DNA of 64,000 bases from Streptobacillus ratti (GTDB lineage Bacteria > Fusobacteriota > Fusobacteriia > Fusobacteriales > Leptotrichiaceae), in assembly GCF_001891165.1 (NCBI RefSeq), contig NZ_LKKW01000004.1:1-64000 (forward strand), in the 5' to 3' direction. The translations under genes and the position numbers were made by a program. This document shows, piece after piece, positions 37,201-44,294 of the stretch; the stretch's first letter is position 1, and every line of letters begins with the position of its first letter. The notes under the pieces were generated by a model. It saw only the letters and a list, made by a program, of their open reading frames with translations. It ran no database searches and was not told where the DNA came from.

Positions 37201-38370
37201 CCACCAAAAATCTGTTATAGCTGCTTTTTTATCTTTTTCAAAAATCTTTACTATTTCTGAAATATTTTTAAAATATGGATTAGAATGTATTTCATCAAAT
37301 ATACTCTTACTAACATATCTAATCAAAGAATCCCCATAAAGTGAACCTGAATTATATCCAAGTATTCTTATTGTTCCCTTTCTACCAGATACTTCAGCTT
37401 TTGATAAATCTGCATAATCCTTATCATATTTATCTGCATTAATCATATCATCTTTATTATATTCACTTTTTAATGTCCATTTTTTAAAATATTCTATTTT
37501 ATTATAACCGGGTACAACATATTTAATCTTATCTAATTCATTATTTAGATTATACGATGATTCATTATGATTAAGTAAAACAGAAACACTAGAATATATA
37601 TTGTTACTTCTATATCTAATAGTTGGTCCATAATCTAAATTTTTATTTTGACCATAAAAATCAAAAGAAACAGATACTTTACTATCTGGAATAGGATTAA
37701 CACTAAAATTATAGTCTACAACCTTATTTTTCAAAACTTTTTCTGCATCTGTTTTATCCAAATCTATTTTTTCAGAACTCTCTCCCTTGATATAGTAATT
37801 AATTTCTCCATTAATATATTTATTATCAGAAATTAATGAAAGTTTTATTTTATCTATATCATTATTACTTAAAAACTTATCATATGAAAGACCTTTACCA
37901 ATTACATCAACCTTTATTCCTAAACCAAAGTAGTTTTCTTTTAATTTAATTCCAAGTCTTTTTCTAAGTTCTATATTTTTTGATAAATATTTTATAGCTA
38001 ATTTTACATCTCTTTCTGTTGGACTATAGCTAGGTTTATAATAATTGTATCCTGAATAATAACTAGGTTGTGGCAAATAATTAGTACTTCTTGGACTTAT
38101 ATTACCAACATTTTGACTAGTAAGCATAGCACTTCTATAATTATAATTTAATTTTACATAATCTGTATATACTCTAGGTCTAACTAAATCTATTAATTCT
38201 GGTAATGATCTTATAGTACTTTCTACTCCATCTACACCAGATGATGTATCTATACCAAAACTAACTTCCCCCTCTATTTTACTCTTTTCTTCAATTGAAT
38301 ATGTAATTGAAGATAATAAGAATAAAAATAGTAGTTTTTTATTTATAATCTCTTTAATATTAAATATCAC
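34219..38370 (-). CDS. Large outer-membrane beta-barrel protein of unknown function, internally duplicated
   Basis: No family I can name. A signal peptide (KKLLFLFLLSSITYSIEE) opens 1383 aa; the chain ends in GLEYKW, the aromatic C-terminal signature of outer-membrane barrels. Alternating beta-strand patterns dominate. The last 100 residues (NTYLGYNFNATKNVDISLGMRY ... MTYRLIHNLKARISGELPVYFKN) match a segment near residues 724-890 (TYFGFNIPATKRFNLLLGIRH ... MLYRPYDNIIFSTNFELPIGFRN). Another repeat pair is IDPDRKYSKVGLWTQVQKD and IDPIQNISKLGTWNIIKD. The start is GTG with AAAGGG 6 nt upstream; an overlapping ATGTGA start-stop precedes it. A solitary gene with its own promoter and terminator. An adhesin, porin-like or assembly role is possible but unproven. 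Confidence 0.75.
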   Translation of the reverse strand: MIFNIKEIINKKLLFLFLLSSITYSIEEKSKIEGEVSFGIDTSSGVDGVESTIRSLPELIDLVRPRVYTDYVKLNYNYRSAMLTSQNVGNISPRSTNYLPQPSYYSGYNYYKPSYSPTERDVKLAIKYLSKNIELRKRLGIKLKENYFGLGIKVDVIGKGLSYDKFLSNNDIDKIKLSLISDNKYINGEINYYIKGESSEKIDLDKTDAEKVLKNKVVDYNFSVNPIPDSKVSVSFDFYGQNKNLDYGPTIRYRSNNIYSSVSVLLNHNESSYNLNNELDKIKYVVPGYNKIEYFKKWTLKSEYNKDDMINADKYDKDYADLSKAEVSGRKGTIRILGYNSGSLYGDSLIRYVSKSIFDEIHSNPYFKNISEIVKIFEKDKKAAITDFWWPAIKYKSTMAEVENKNQFNSIAKKIAKDIYKKLGIDPDRKYSKVGLWTQVQKDFEYLLPGYYKNFDYSNINFDDLGPDYLYDGIRNPQLPDVYRASSATVSYLKGKRNVSSPQPQSSGGNLLPNPKDSDSFLLKKNGFHTFDNDIRDYLIAGLLREHKIDPIQNISKLGTWNIIKDIFWYKRIRDTVHTEFDIIQETIKNPYEVKSLDILRGLYIHQSEKGKNILKYEEELKNIFSEIDLNDNKAKYSPKIRIDLGYFDRINKFGLSFLVNDSVKVDAEKYSYSKKAHHLDIDAIYKKGVLDFSSKVRLSFSENDLIKKKDNKKVNENELKYVYNTIDLNTDTYFGFNIPATKRFNLLLGIRHIGQYGWINPKHILKDDKDVKWNIAKRDKDNNPIGKDKNPIITSQTTEKELVDKEYNKLKGENKTKLKRDIHQTDYIETVESGAVTSMYEMYNIVSPRITMLYRPYDNIIFSTNFELPIGFRNFSPSGLKAMYSGEIKYLIDDSYKDIIFTKENPIKFKTSGNIEGGAVLGNEPGYYFSYKAMADLTFLRGDIKGNDKNIDFNVSLNPLIVNLPIKPRFMISKDDSDISTRVGLEYSKGTEFSTVVGFKYVFKPRKDILGDELKPNVLGILKKRNSNEYSHVNNALSNVAFDDKLEYIITPFLDIKKEEGNFRVNIKADSTKVSGSIEKKEVNSNVSTKNTTFAWNTQKNFPWWHFFSRKVYNYFVDVQTEEKTTSKNEIKTLEHEKYDIDIETEYRQEKGINFNLNLVLGYNDTKLIDIKKETTKIETKSKVIVVESNKNSINDTDIQNNMNNKVDMNENDLLQSLKDFVKKKNADGNEIYVPGKKFYELNYAKITETELKEILSIPNKVSENKSIVENTYLHAKKINVNLNTYLGYNFNATKNVDISLGMRYKLIGKYESTDKIILKDIRLYGSNHYSFENTIIPEVKMTYRLIHNLKARISGELPVYFKNKDYKEVNFNIRTGLEYKW

Positions 38371-38409
38371 ATGCTACCCTTTCGTTATCTATTAATCAAA
38401 CACTTCTAT

Positions 38410-38438
38410 ATTATAAAGTAAAAAAAATGAATTTGCAA
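38410..38438 (-). promoter_or_regulatory. Promoter of the outer-membrane protein gene
   Basis: TTGCAA (38433-38438), 17 bp, TATAAT (38410-38415) on the minus strand, 40 bp ahead of the GTG start. Confidence 0.78.
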
Positions 38439-38452
38439 TAAAATTTTGTTAA

Positions 38453-38468
38453 TGTTAAACTTTTAACA
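38453..38468. promoter_or_regulatory. Inverted repeat upstream of the outer-membrane protein promoter
   Basis: TGTTAAACTTTTAACA: perfect 7-bp arms TGTTAAA/TTTAACA around 2 bp, lying 15 bp upstream of the -35. Its size and position fit an operator for a dimeric regulator; no regulator gene is adjacent. Confidence 0.4.
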
Positions 38469-38556
38469 ATCTTACATTAAATAAGGATTTGTAAAAACTA
38501 TTTTTGTTTATAAATTACCATTTTCAGTTCTAAATTTTTTACACAAAATTATAGCA

Positions 38557-38589
38557 TAAAAAAAACTACACACTTAAATATGTAGTTTT
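38557..38589 (-). terminator. Terminator after the HU gene
   Basis: AAAACTACA-(10-nt loop)-TGTAGTTTT then TTTT on the minus strand. Confidence 0.85.
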
Positions 38590-38597
38590 ATATATCA

Positions 38598-38879
38598 TTA
38601 TTTTGCTTTTGAAACTTTTTCAGCAAATTTTTTACCAACTTTGAATTTTAAAACTTTTTTAGCAGGTATTTTAATTTCTTTTTGAGTTTTAGGATTAATT
38701 CCTTCTCTTTCTTTTCTCTCTTGAACTTTGAATGATCCCCAACCAACGAATTGAACATCTTCACCTTTAACTACTAAGCTTTCAACTGTTTCTAAGAAAG
38801 CATTAACTAACTCTTCTGATCTTTTTTTAGTTTCTCCTGTTAATTTTGCATATTCTTCAACAAATCCTTTTTTTGACAT
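38598..38879 (-). CDS. hup: DNA-binding protein HU
   Basis: Histone-like dimer that bends DNA and organises the nucleoid. The N-terminus SKKGFVEEYAKLTGETKKRSEELVNAFLETVESLV is the helical body, VQFVGWGSFKVQERKEREGINPKTQKEIKIPAKKVLKFKVGKKF the DNA-binding beta arm with its conserved NP. The length is 93 aa. The start at 38879 is 8 nt from GGAGG; the ATG at 38885 is too close. It has a consensus promoter at 38912-38939 and its own terminator, fitting high expression. Confidence 0.97.
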   Translation of the reverse strand: MSKKGFVEEYAKLTGETKKRSEELVNAFLETVESLVVKGEDVQFVGWGSFKVQERKEREGINPKTQKEIKIPAKKVLKFKVGKKFAEKVSKAK

Positions 38880-38911
38880 AAACATTTCCTCCTTATTTTA
38901 TAATCAATATT

Positions 38912-38939
38912 ATTATACACTTTTTTTTTTCTTTGTCAA
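38912..38939 (-). promoter_or_regulatory. Strong promoter of hup
   Basis: TTGACA (38934-38939), 16 bp, TATAAT (38912-38917): both hexamers perfect on the minus strand; the spacer is mostly A. Confidence 0.92.
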
Positions 38940-38974
38940 GCTCAAAGTGTCATAAATCTCAGTTTTTATCATAT

Positions 38975-39175
38975 TTATCTAATAATATTATGTAAAATTG
39001 CAACAAATAAGAATAAAAAAGCAACATATTCTGTAAACTTCTCTATACCCTCTTTTTCTTGATCTAATACATTTGCAGTTTTAGCAATACCACGACTTCT
39101 ATCTGGTTGAATTAAAATAACTCCTATTAGAATAATCGCTAATATTACTAATAATACTACTAATAATGTTTTCAT
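38975..39175 (-). CDS. secG: Protein translocase subunit SecG
   Basis: Small inner-membrane component of SecYEG. The 66 residues form two membrane helices (about 3-22 and 48-64) joined by a loop with the family pattern ILIQPDRSRGIA (usually QxSKGGGL). It follows tpiA by 13 nt, the tpiA-secG neighbourhood seen in other bacteria. No clear terminator follows before the hup promoter. Confidence 0.9.
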   Translation of the reverse strand: MKTLLVVLLVILAIILIGVILIQPDRSRGIAKTANVLDQEKEGIEKFTEYVAFLFLFVAILHNIIR

Positions 39176-39188
39176 TATTCAATCCTCC

Positions 39189-39947
39189 TTATATTTGAGA
39201 ACCAGCTTCTACAAGTTTAGCAAAACTCATAGGATCTAATGCTGCTCCACCAATTAATCCACCATCAATATCATTTTGTGACATTAATTCTAAAGCATTT
39301 TCTGGTTTCATAGATCCACCATATTGTACAGTTATTTCATTTGCAATGTCAGAACCATACATATCTATTAATAAGTTTCTAATAAAAGCATGAACTTCTT
39401 GTGCTTGTTCAGCAGTAGCAGTTTTACCAGTTCCAATTGCCCACACTGGCTCATATGCTAATACTACATTAAGTATACCTTTATCACAAACATCTTTTAA
39501 ACCTTCTCTTAATTGTTCTTCAACAACTTTTTCAGTAACATTAGCTTCTCTTTGTTCAAGAGTTTCACCAAAACATAAAATTGGTTTTAATCCATTATGA
39601 ATAGCTGCAAGAACTTTTTCATTAATAAATTTATTACATTCTTTATAGTATTCTCTTCTTTCAGAATGTCCTACTAATACATATTCAACACCTAAATCTT
39701 TTAACATTAAAGGAGAAATTTCTCCAGTATATGCTCCATTATCTTTTGGGTTCATATTTTGAGCTGCTATTTTAACATTAGAACCTTTTGTTTCTCTAAT
39801 CGCAGTTTCTAAGTTTGTAAATGGTGCAGCTACAACTATTTCAACATTTTTCCCCTCTACTAAAGGTAATAATTCTTTAAAGAATTTTTCTGTTTCAGTT
39901 CTAGTTTTATTCATTTTCCAGTTTCCTGCAACAATAATTTTTCTCAT
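39189..39947 (-). CDS. tpiA: Triosephosphate isomerase
   Basis: Interconverts dihydroxyacetone phosphate and glyceraldehyde-3-phosphate in glycolysis. The sequence has the N-terminal AGNWKMNK with catalytic Lys, GHSERREYYKE with the catalytic His, AYEPVWAIGTG with the catalytic Glu and flexible loop 6, and phosphate-binding QYGGSMKPENA. The length of 252 aa is standard. GGAGG precedes the start, promoter at 39978-40006. Confidence 0.98.
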   Translation of the reverse strand: MRKIIVAGNWKMNKTRTETEKFFKELLPLVEGKNVEIVVAAPFTNLETAIRETKGSNVKIAAQNMNPKDNGAYTGEISPLMLKDLGVEYVLVGHSERREYYKECNKFINEKVLAAIHNGLKPILCFGETLEQREANVTEKVVEEQLREGLKDVCDKGILNVVLAYEPVWAIGTGKTATAEQAQEVHAFIRNLLIDMYGSDIANEITVQYGGSMKPENALELMSQNDIDGGLIGGAALDPMSFAKLVEAGSQI

Positions 39948-39977
39948 TTCATTCCTCCAATTTTAATTCTATATGTA

Positions 39978-40006
39978 ATAATATCATATTTTACTTAGCT
40001 TGTAAA
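39978..40006 (-). promoter_or_regulatory. Promoter of tpiA-secG
   Basis: TTTACA (40001-40006), 17 bp, TATTAT (39978-39983) preceded by TGA on the minus strand. Confidence 0.7.
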
Positions 40007-40023
40007 TAGTAGAAAGCCCATAT

Positions 40024-40833
40024 TTACTTAATTAATATAAATTTTTCAATTAAATCTGCAAGTATTCCCTCATCATTACTTACCCCTACATAATCAGCCA
40101 TTTCTTTTACCTCAGGCTTAGCATTACTAGGTGCAACTTTAAAAGCACCAGCAGAAAGTAAAGGTATATCATTGTAGCTATCTCCTACAACTATTGTATT
40201 ACTTTTATCAAAATTTAATATTTCTAATAATTTATGTAAAGTTTTACCTTTATCTATATTTTTATTTACTATCTCTAAAAATATAGGTAGAGATCTAGCA
40301 AAAAATAGTTTTTCAGCAAATTTACTTTCTTTTAATATTTTTTCATGTTTAATCAAATTTTCTGGTTCAGAAAGTAATGAACATTTAATAGAATTTTCAA
40401 AATTCATTTTTTCTATATCTTCTATTAATTTTATTTCTCCTTTTGTAATTTCACCTTCAACTATTGCATATTCATTAATTTCATTTACATATATACTTTT
40501 ATCATCATACATTAAAAAAGTTAAATTATTTTCTTGTGCATAATTATACATTTCTAAAATATCATTTTTTTCTATACCTAAACTATATATTGTCTTCCAA
40601 GTTTTACAATCTATTATTTCTCCACCATTAAATGATACTATATATCCACCAAATTTATCCATTTTAAGTTCTTTAGCAAAATCAATCATAGCAAAAGTTG
40701 GTCTACCACTTGCTAAAACAAATTTATGACCCATTTCTTGTATCTTTATAATCTTATCTACATTTTTTTCTGCAATTTCATGCTTGCTATTTAATAGTGT
40801 GCCGTCCATATCGGTAGCAATTAATTTTATCAT
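40024..40833 (-). CDS. Cof-type HAD-IIB phosphatase
   Basis: Sugar- or nucleotide-phosphate phosphatase of the Cof/YidA group. Motif I is LIATDMDGTLLNSKHEI with nucleophile Asp, motif II LASGRPTFAM, motif III KGKTLHKLL and motif IV VVGDSYNDIPLLSAGAFKVAPSNAKPEVKEMADY. The type IIB cap lies between about residues 85 and 185. The start at 40833 has AGAGGAG upstream and gives 269 aa; a more distal ATG at 40884 adds atypical residues. Single gene with its own promoter. Substrate unknown. Confidence 0.9.
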   Translation of the reverse strand: MIKLIATDMDGTLLNSKHEIAEKNVDKIIKIQEMGHKFVLASGRPTFAMIDFAKELKMDKFGGYIVSFNGGEIIDCKTWKTIYSLGIEKNDILEMYNYAQENNLTFLMYDDKSIYVNEINEYAIVEGEITKGEIKLIEDIEKMNFENSIKCSLLSEPENLIKHEKILKESKFAEKLFFARSLPIFLEIVNKNIDKGKTLHKLLEILNFDKSNTIVVGDSYNDIPLLSAGAFKVAPSNAKPEVKEMADYVGVSNDEGILADLIEKFILIK

Positions 40834-40895
40834 ACAATTCTCCTCTTTTATTATATAAATATATAAAGTTGTTTTCCAATACATATTACAGTAGT

Positions 40896-40924
40896 ATTAT
40901 ATCAAAAATTCACTATTTATTCAA
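40896..40924 (-). promoter_or_regulatory. Promoter of the Cof-type HAD gene
   Basis: TTGAAT (40919-40924), 17 bp, TATAAT (40896-40901) with TGA before the -10. It sits immediately after the ABC exporter terminator. Confidence 0.78.
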
Positions 40925-40929
40925 ACAAC

Positions 40930-40961
40930 AAAAAAAGCCACCTCAAGTGAGGTGTAGCGCT
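40930..40961 (-). terminator. Terminator after the ABC exporter operon
   Basis: CACCTC-ACTT-GAGGTG with an outer AGC/GCT pairing, followed by TTTTTTT on the minus strand. Confidence 0.85.
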
Positions 40962-40992
40962 TATTTTCTCCAACATAAATATTTACAAAAGT

Positions 40993-41778
40993 CTATGTAC
41001 CTGTACTAGTATAACTCTTTAGATAATTTAAAAAGACTAAACAACTAATACAAAAGAATATCAAAGATACTCCAATAGAAATTAATAATATAATAAGAGA
41101 ATTTAAAAAATTATTCTCAATAAAAATATGACTAGAAATAAAACTAATCCATGCTACTGGTAATATATATGTAAAAATAGCTACTAATACATTACCATAT
41201 ATAGTTACAGGGTATTTCATAAATTCATATATCAGATAAGGAATATCTGAAAAATCACTAACACCTACTGTTTTTAATGATATAATTGAACCTAAAATTG
41301 AAAAACTTGCAAAAATTAAACTACCAAAGAAAGATAAAATAATAGAAAATATTAAAGTATACCAACTTAATTTTAATTGATAAATACATATAATATTAAT
41401 CAAAATACCAATAATTAAATCTCCCCAGGCATCATCATCAAACCCCTCCATAAAAATCTGAAAAAGTGGATTAACAGGTTTTACTAAAAAACGTTCTAAA
41501 ATTCCATTACGAACATAATAAGAAATATTAAGTGTGTTCATAAATAGAGAACGCCACATAGCAAAGCCCATAGTAGAAAGTGAGTATAAATGCAACAATT
41601 CATAAAAAGACCAACCATCTAACTTAGGTACAAGTGTATAAAGGAAAAATAACATAAATAAGCTAGATATATTTTTTATCATCATTGCAAAAATTCCTAT
41701 ATAGAAATCAGTCCCATATGACTTTAATCCTTTAATATTTAAACTGAAATATTTACAAAATAAATTAATGTATCTCAT
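40993..41778 (-). CDS. ABC-2 type exporter permease (second permease)
   Basis: A 261-aa protein with six hydrophobic segments. It resembles the COG3694-type permease that pairs with a COG4587-type permease and a COG4586-type ATPase in three-gene exporters. The FxRNGILERFLVKPVNPLFQ segment (YYVRNGILERFLVKPVNP) is typical of the cytoplasmic coupling region. It starts 2 nt after the first permease and ends at a strong terminator. Substrate unknown; such systems have been linked to export of small hydrophobic or antimicrobial compounds, but nothing here specifies it. Confidence 0.85.
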   Translation of the reverse strand: MRYINLFCKYFSLNIKGLKSYGTDFYIGIFAMMIKNISSLFMLFFLYTLVPKLDGWSFYELLHLYSLSTMGFAMWRSLFMNTLNISYYVRNGILERFLVKPVNPLFQIFMEGFDDDAWGDLIIGILINIICIYQLKLSWYTLIFSIILSFFGSLIFASFSILGSIISLKTVGVSDFSDIPYLIYEFMKYPVTIYGNVLVAIFTYILPVAWISFISSHIFIENNFLNSLIILLISIGVSLIFFCISCLVFLNYLKSYTSTGT

Positions 41779-41780
41779 TT

Positions 41781-42545
41781 TTAACCTCCATTCACAGTAA
41801 GTCTTTTAATACATATTTTCATTACCATTTTATATAATATGAATATAAGTATAATGTATATAAATTGTACTAATAAGATTTTTGAAAAATCTATTTTAAA
41901 TATATAAAATTCTGAAATTTTACCAATAGTCAATGAAAATGGTAAAAAAGAAACAATCTGTTTTAACCAATTAGGATATAGGAATAATGGAAAAATAGAT
42001 CCTGAAAACACAGTCATCAAGGCTTGTTTTAATGAATCAATCCCCCATATACTTTGTGTAAAGAATGCAAGACTTCCAAAAAATAATTCCATTACAAAGT
42101 TTAAAACATATCCAGTTATAATTAAGAAAAATGTTTGAATTAATATAAATAAACTAAAATTATCTGTAAGAACAATAATAAAAGCAATGTTCATAATACT
42201 TATCGTCGCAACTTTAGCTACACTTGAACCAAGAGATTCAAAGAAATACTGTTTTTCTAATGGAACAGGTTTACATAATCTATGGATAATAGTCCCCTCT
42301 CTAATATCATCACTGATAGTCATTGAAATATTAGTATGTAGAACACTCAAAAATTGATTAAGTAAAAAGTATGTCATTAAAACAGGTAATTCTACTTGCT
42401 TATTTTGGTAAGCAAGTATGTTAGACCATAACATATATTGAATAAAGATATAAATAATATTTTTTAATATTGAAAAGAAAAGAAATTCTCTATAAATCGC
42501 TATTTTCTTAATTCCAATAACAGTAATTCTGTATATCTGATTCAT
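41781..42545 (-). CDS. ABC-2 type exporter permease (first permease)
   Basis: A 254-aa polytopic protein with about six membrane segments. The cytoplasmic SDDIREGTIIHRLCKPVPLEKQYFFESLG element matches permeases of the COG4587 group. GGAAAGGAAT upstream lies inside the true 3' end of the ATPase gene: the ATG is only 3 nt after the stop of the out-of-frame ATPase tail (42549), which supports that tail as the original gene end. Confidence 0.85.
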   Translation of the reverse strand: MNQIYRITVIGIKKIAIYREFLFFSILKNIIYIFIQYMLWSNILAYQNKQVELPVLMTYFLLNQFLSVLHTNISMTISDDIREGTIIHRLCKPVPLEKQYFFESLGSSVAKVATISIMNIAFIIVLTDNFSLFILIQTFFLIITGYVLNFVMELFFGSLAFFTQSIWGIDSLKQALMTVFSGSIFPLFLYPNWLKQIVSFLPFSLTIGKISEFYIFKIDFSKILLVQFIYIILIFILYKMVMKICIKRLTVNGG

Positions 42546-42548
42546 ATT

Positions 42549-42620
42549 CTATAATTCCTTTCCAAATTCTATTAACAATGATTCTAAATCACTCTCTTTT
42601 ATTTCAAAATGAACAATCTG
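42549..42620 (-). pseudogene. Out-of-frame 3' tail of the ABC ATPase gene
   Basis: Past the A7 tract at 42622-42628 the other frame continues with a coherent acidic 23-residue end, QIVHFEIKESDLESLLIEFG plus KEL, and stops 3 nt before the permease ATG. This looks like the native C-terminus of COG4586-type ATPases. Removing one A from the tract would join it in frame to the upstream coding region. Confidence 0.7.
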
Positions 42621-43485
42621 ATTTTTTTGAAAACAATATATTAACATATTCTGTCAACTTATGTTTTGGAATATCCTTGATTTGATATTCATAATCATTA
42701 AATTTTTCAATAGAAGTATTACTAGATAAATGTTCTAGTTCTAGTCCTTTTTCTGAAAGAGTAAGATTCATTGTAACATAACCTATTTTTTCTTTTACTT
42801 GTTCTTTGTTATTATCCAACAATATTTTTCCATGATTTAACACAATAAATCTATCACATACTTCGTAAACATCTTGTAATTGGTGTGAAGTAAAAATAAT
42901 TGTCATTTCTTCTTTTAATTTAATAATTAAATCAATTATTTTCCTTTTACTAACTACATCAAGTCCAATTGTTGGTTCATCTAAAATTAATAACTTTGGT
43001 TTGTGTAATAATGATGCAAGAATATCTGCTCTCATCTTTTGACCTAAACTTAAAGTTCTAACGGGTCTATCCCAAAATACTTTTACATCTAATAATTCAG
43101 CATATTTATTTAAAAGATTATCAAATTCTTCTTCATCAATCTTATATAAAGCCTTATTTAGTAAATAAGCATCAAGTGGAGTTACGTCCCATCTTAACTG
43201 ACTACGCTGTCCAAAAACAACACCAATTTCTTTCATATTTTGTTCTCTATAATCAACAGCATTTTTCCCAAATAAGAGTGCATCCCCTCTATCAGGTTTA
43301 AGTATTCCTAAAACAACCTTTAATAACGTTGATTTCCCTGCTCCATTTAAACCGATTAATCCAATACATTCCTTATCTTGTATTGTTAAACTAACATCAG
43401 TTAAAGCTGGAATTTCTTCTATTGTTCGTTTAAAGAAACCTTTTTTAATCACATATTTTTTAAATACAGATGTTAATTGAATCAT
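42604..43485 (-). CDS. ABC exporter ATP-binding protein, frameshifted near the 3' end
   Basis: The nucleotide-binding domain is complete: Walker A GLNGAGKSTLLKVVLG, Q-loop VFGQRSQLRWD, signature LSLGQKMRADIL, Walker B LLILDEPTIGLD, H-loop FTSHQ. The N-terminus IQLTSVFKKYVIKKGFF and the GQRSQLRWDVT element fit the COG4586 group. In frame, translation ends early with KKSDCSF after an A7 tract; one base less would give about 24 further residues. The ATPase core is intact, so function may persist. The start codon has no close Shine-Dalgarno; AAAGGAG lies 36 nt upstream behind a perfect 12-bp hairpin. Confidence 0.85.
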   Translation of the reverse strand: MIQLTSVFKKYVIKKGFFKRTIEEIPALTDVSLTIQDKECIGLIGLNGAGKSTLLKVVLGILKPDRGDALLFGKNAVDYREQNMKEIGVVFGQRSQLRWDVTPLDAYLLNKALYKIDEEEFDNLLNKYAELLDVKVFWDRPVRTLSLGQKMRADILASLLHKPKLLILDEPTIGLDVVSKRKIIDLIIKLKEEMTIIFTSHQLQDVYEVCDRFIVLNHGKILLDNNKEQVKEKIGYVTMNLTLSEKGLELEHLSSNTSIEKFNDYEYQIKDIPKHKLTEYVNILFSKKSDCSF

Positions 43486-43528
43486 ATTCTATCTTGTATG
43501 ATATAAAACTATATCATACAACTCCTTT
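43486..43528 (-). promoter_or_regulatory. Shine-Dalgarno and 12-bp hairpin before the ABC ATPase gene
   Basis: Minus strand order: AAAGGAG (43528-43522), arm TTGTATGATATA (43521-43510), loop GTTT, arm TATATCATACAA (43505-43494), GATAGAAT, then ATG at 43485. Folding gives an effective 8-nt spacing. The 5' arm also holds TGATATAGT, an extended -10-like sequence, and a 2-codon ORF ATG ATA TAG, so operator or promoter roles are possible instead. Confidence 0.65.
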
Positions 43529-43662
43529 CTTTTATGTTTTATTGTTTATGAGTAGTTGCTAAATTAAATTTAATTAAAACAGCATTAAGCTAGGTTTGAA
43601 TTTTTAAAAATAATATCTAATAAAGTGAATCCTTAAATCTCAATAAATTATTTATATAATCT
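43529..43662. other. AT-rich gap upstream of the ABC exporter
   Basis: The whole gene-free gap between the ABC ATPase and ogt is about 290 bp (43486-43777). It holds the hairpin leader at its left and the ogt terminator at 43663-43690. In this middle part I see no open frame with a ribosome site, no RNA gene and no consensus promoter. Confidence 0.5.
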
Positions 43663-43690
43663 AAAAAAACATATTATGAAAATAATATGC
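43663..43690 (-). terminator. Terminator after ogt (end of the copA-to-ogt run)
   Basis: CATATTAT-TTTC-ATAATATG followed by TTTTTTT on the minus strand, about 90 bp past the ogt stop. Confidence 0.85.
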
Positions 43691-43777
43691 TTTTTCAACT
43701 TTTGATATTTATAAAATTTAAAAATATACACATTACTAACTTAATCTATATAGCATCATAAATGATATTATTTTATA

Positions 43778-44293
43778 CTAATACTTTAAACTATCTATAT
43801 CAATACCCTCAAGAGCCAATAATTCTACTTTTATATCAATTCCTCCAGCATAACCTGTAAGTGAGCCATTAGCTCCCACTACCCTATGACAGGGTATTAA
43901 AATAGAAATTGGATTATGTCCTACTGCTCCACCAACAGCTCTTGCAGAACTTTTTATTCCATATTTTTCATTTAATTTATCAGAAACTTCTTTATAGCTC
44001 ATAGTCTTACCATAAGGTATAGATAGCAATACCTCAAATACTTTTTTTCTAAATTCTGTTGCTTCTGGTAATAAAATATTAGTATTAATTGTTGGATTTT
44101 CTCCTAAAAAATATCTTTTTAACCAATTTATAGTTTCTAAAATTATTTTATTTTCTCCAACTTCTATATTAGAAATATCATACTCTGAACCAAAATATTT
44201 TTGATTTTCAAACCAAAGTCCTTTTAAAGTTTTTTCATCTGCTAGTATAATAATTTTACCAATATGTGAATTATAAATATTTTTTATTAACAT
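43778..44293 (-). CDS. ogt: Methylated-DNA--protein-cysteine methyltransferase
   Basis: Suicide repair enzyme that removes O6-alkyl groups from guanine. The active-site motif ILIPCHRVV carries the acceptor Cys, followed by GANGSLTGYAGG. The winged helix IPYGKTMSYKEVSDKL and RAVGGAVGHNP are conserved. The length of 171 aa is normal. GAAAGG precedes the start, one base after the ackA stop. Confidence 0.96.
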   Translation of the reverse strand: MLIKNIYNSHIGKIIILADEKTLKGLWFENQKYFGSEYDISNIEVGENKIILETINWLKRYFLGENPTINTNILLPEATEFRKKVFEVLLSIPYGKTMSYKEVSDKLNEKYGIKSSARAVGGAVGHNPISILIPCHRVVGANGSLTGYAGGIDIKVELLALEGIDIDSLKY

Positions 44294-44294
44294 A

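Noticed and set aside
42622-42628. Programmed -1 ribosomal frameshift on A AAA AAA in the ABC ATPase
   Set aside because: A -1 slip would lead to a stop after seven codons, not to the conserved-looking tail; the tail needs +1 or loss of one A, so simple -1 recoding is not supported.
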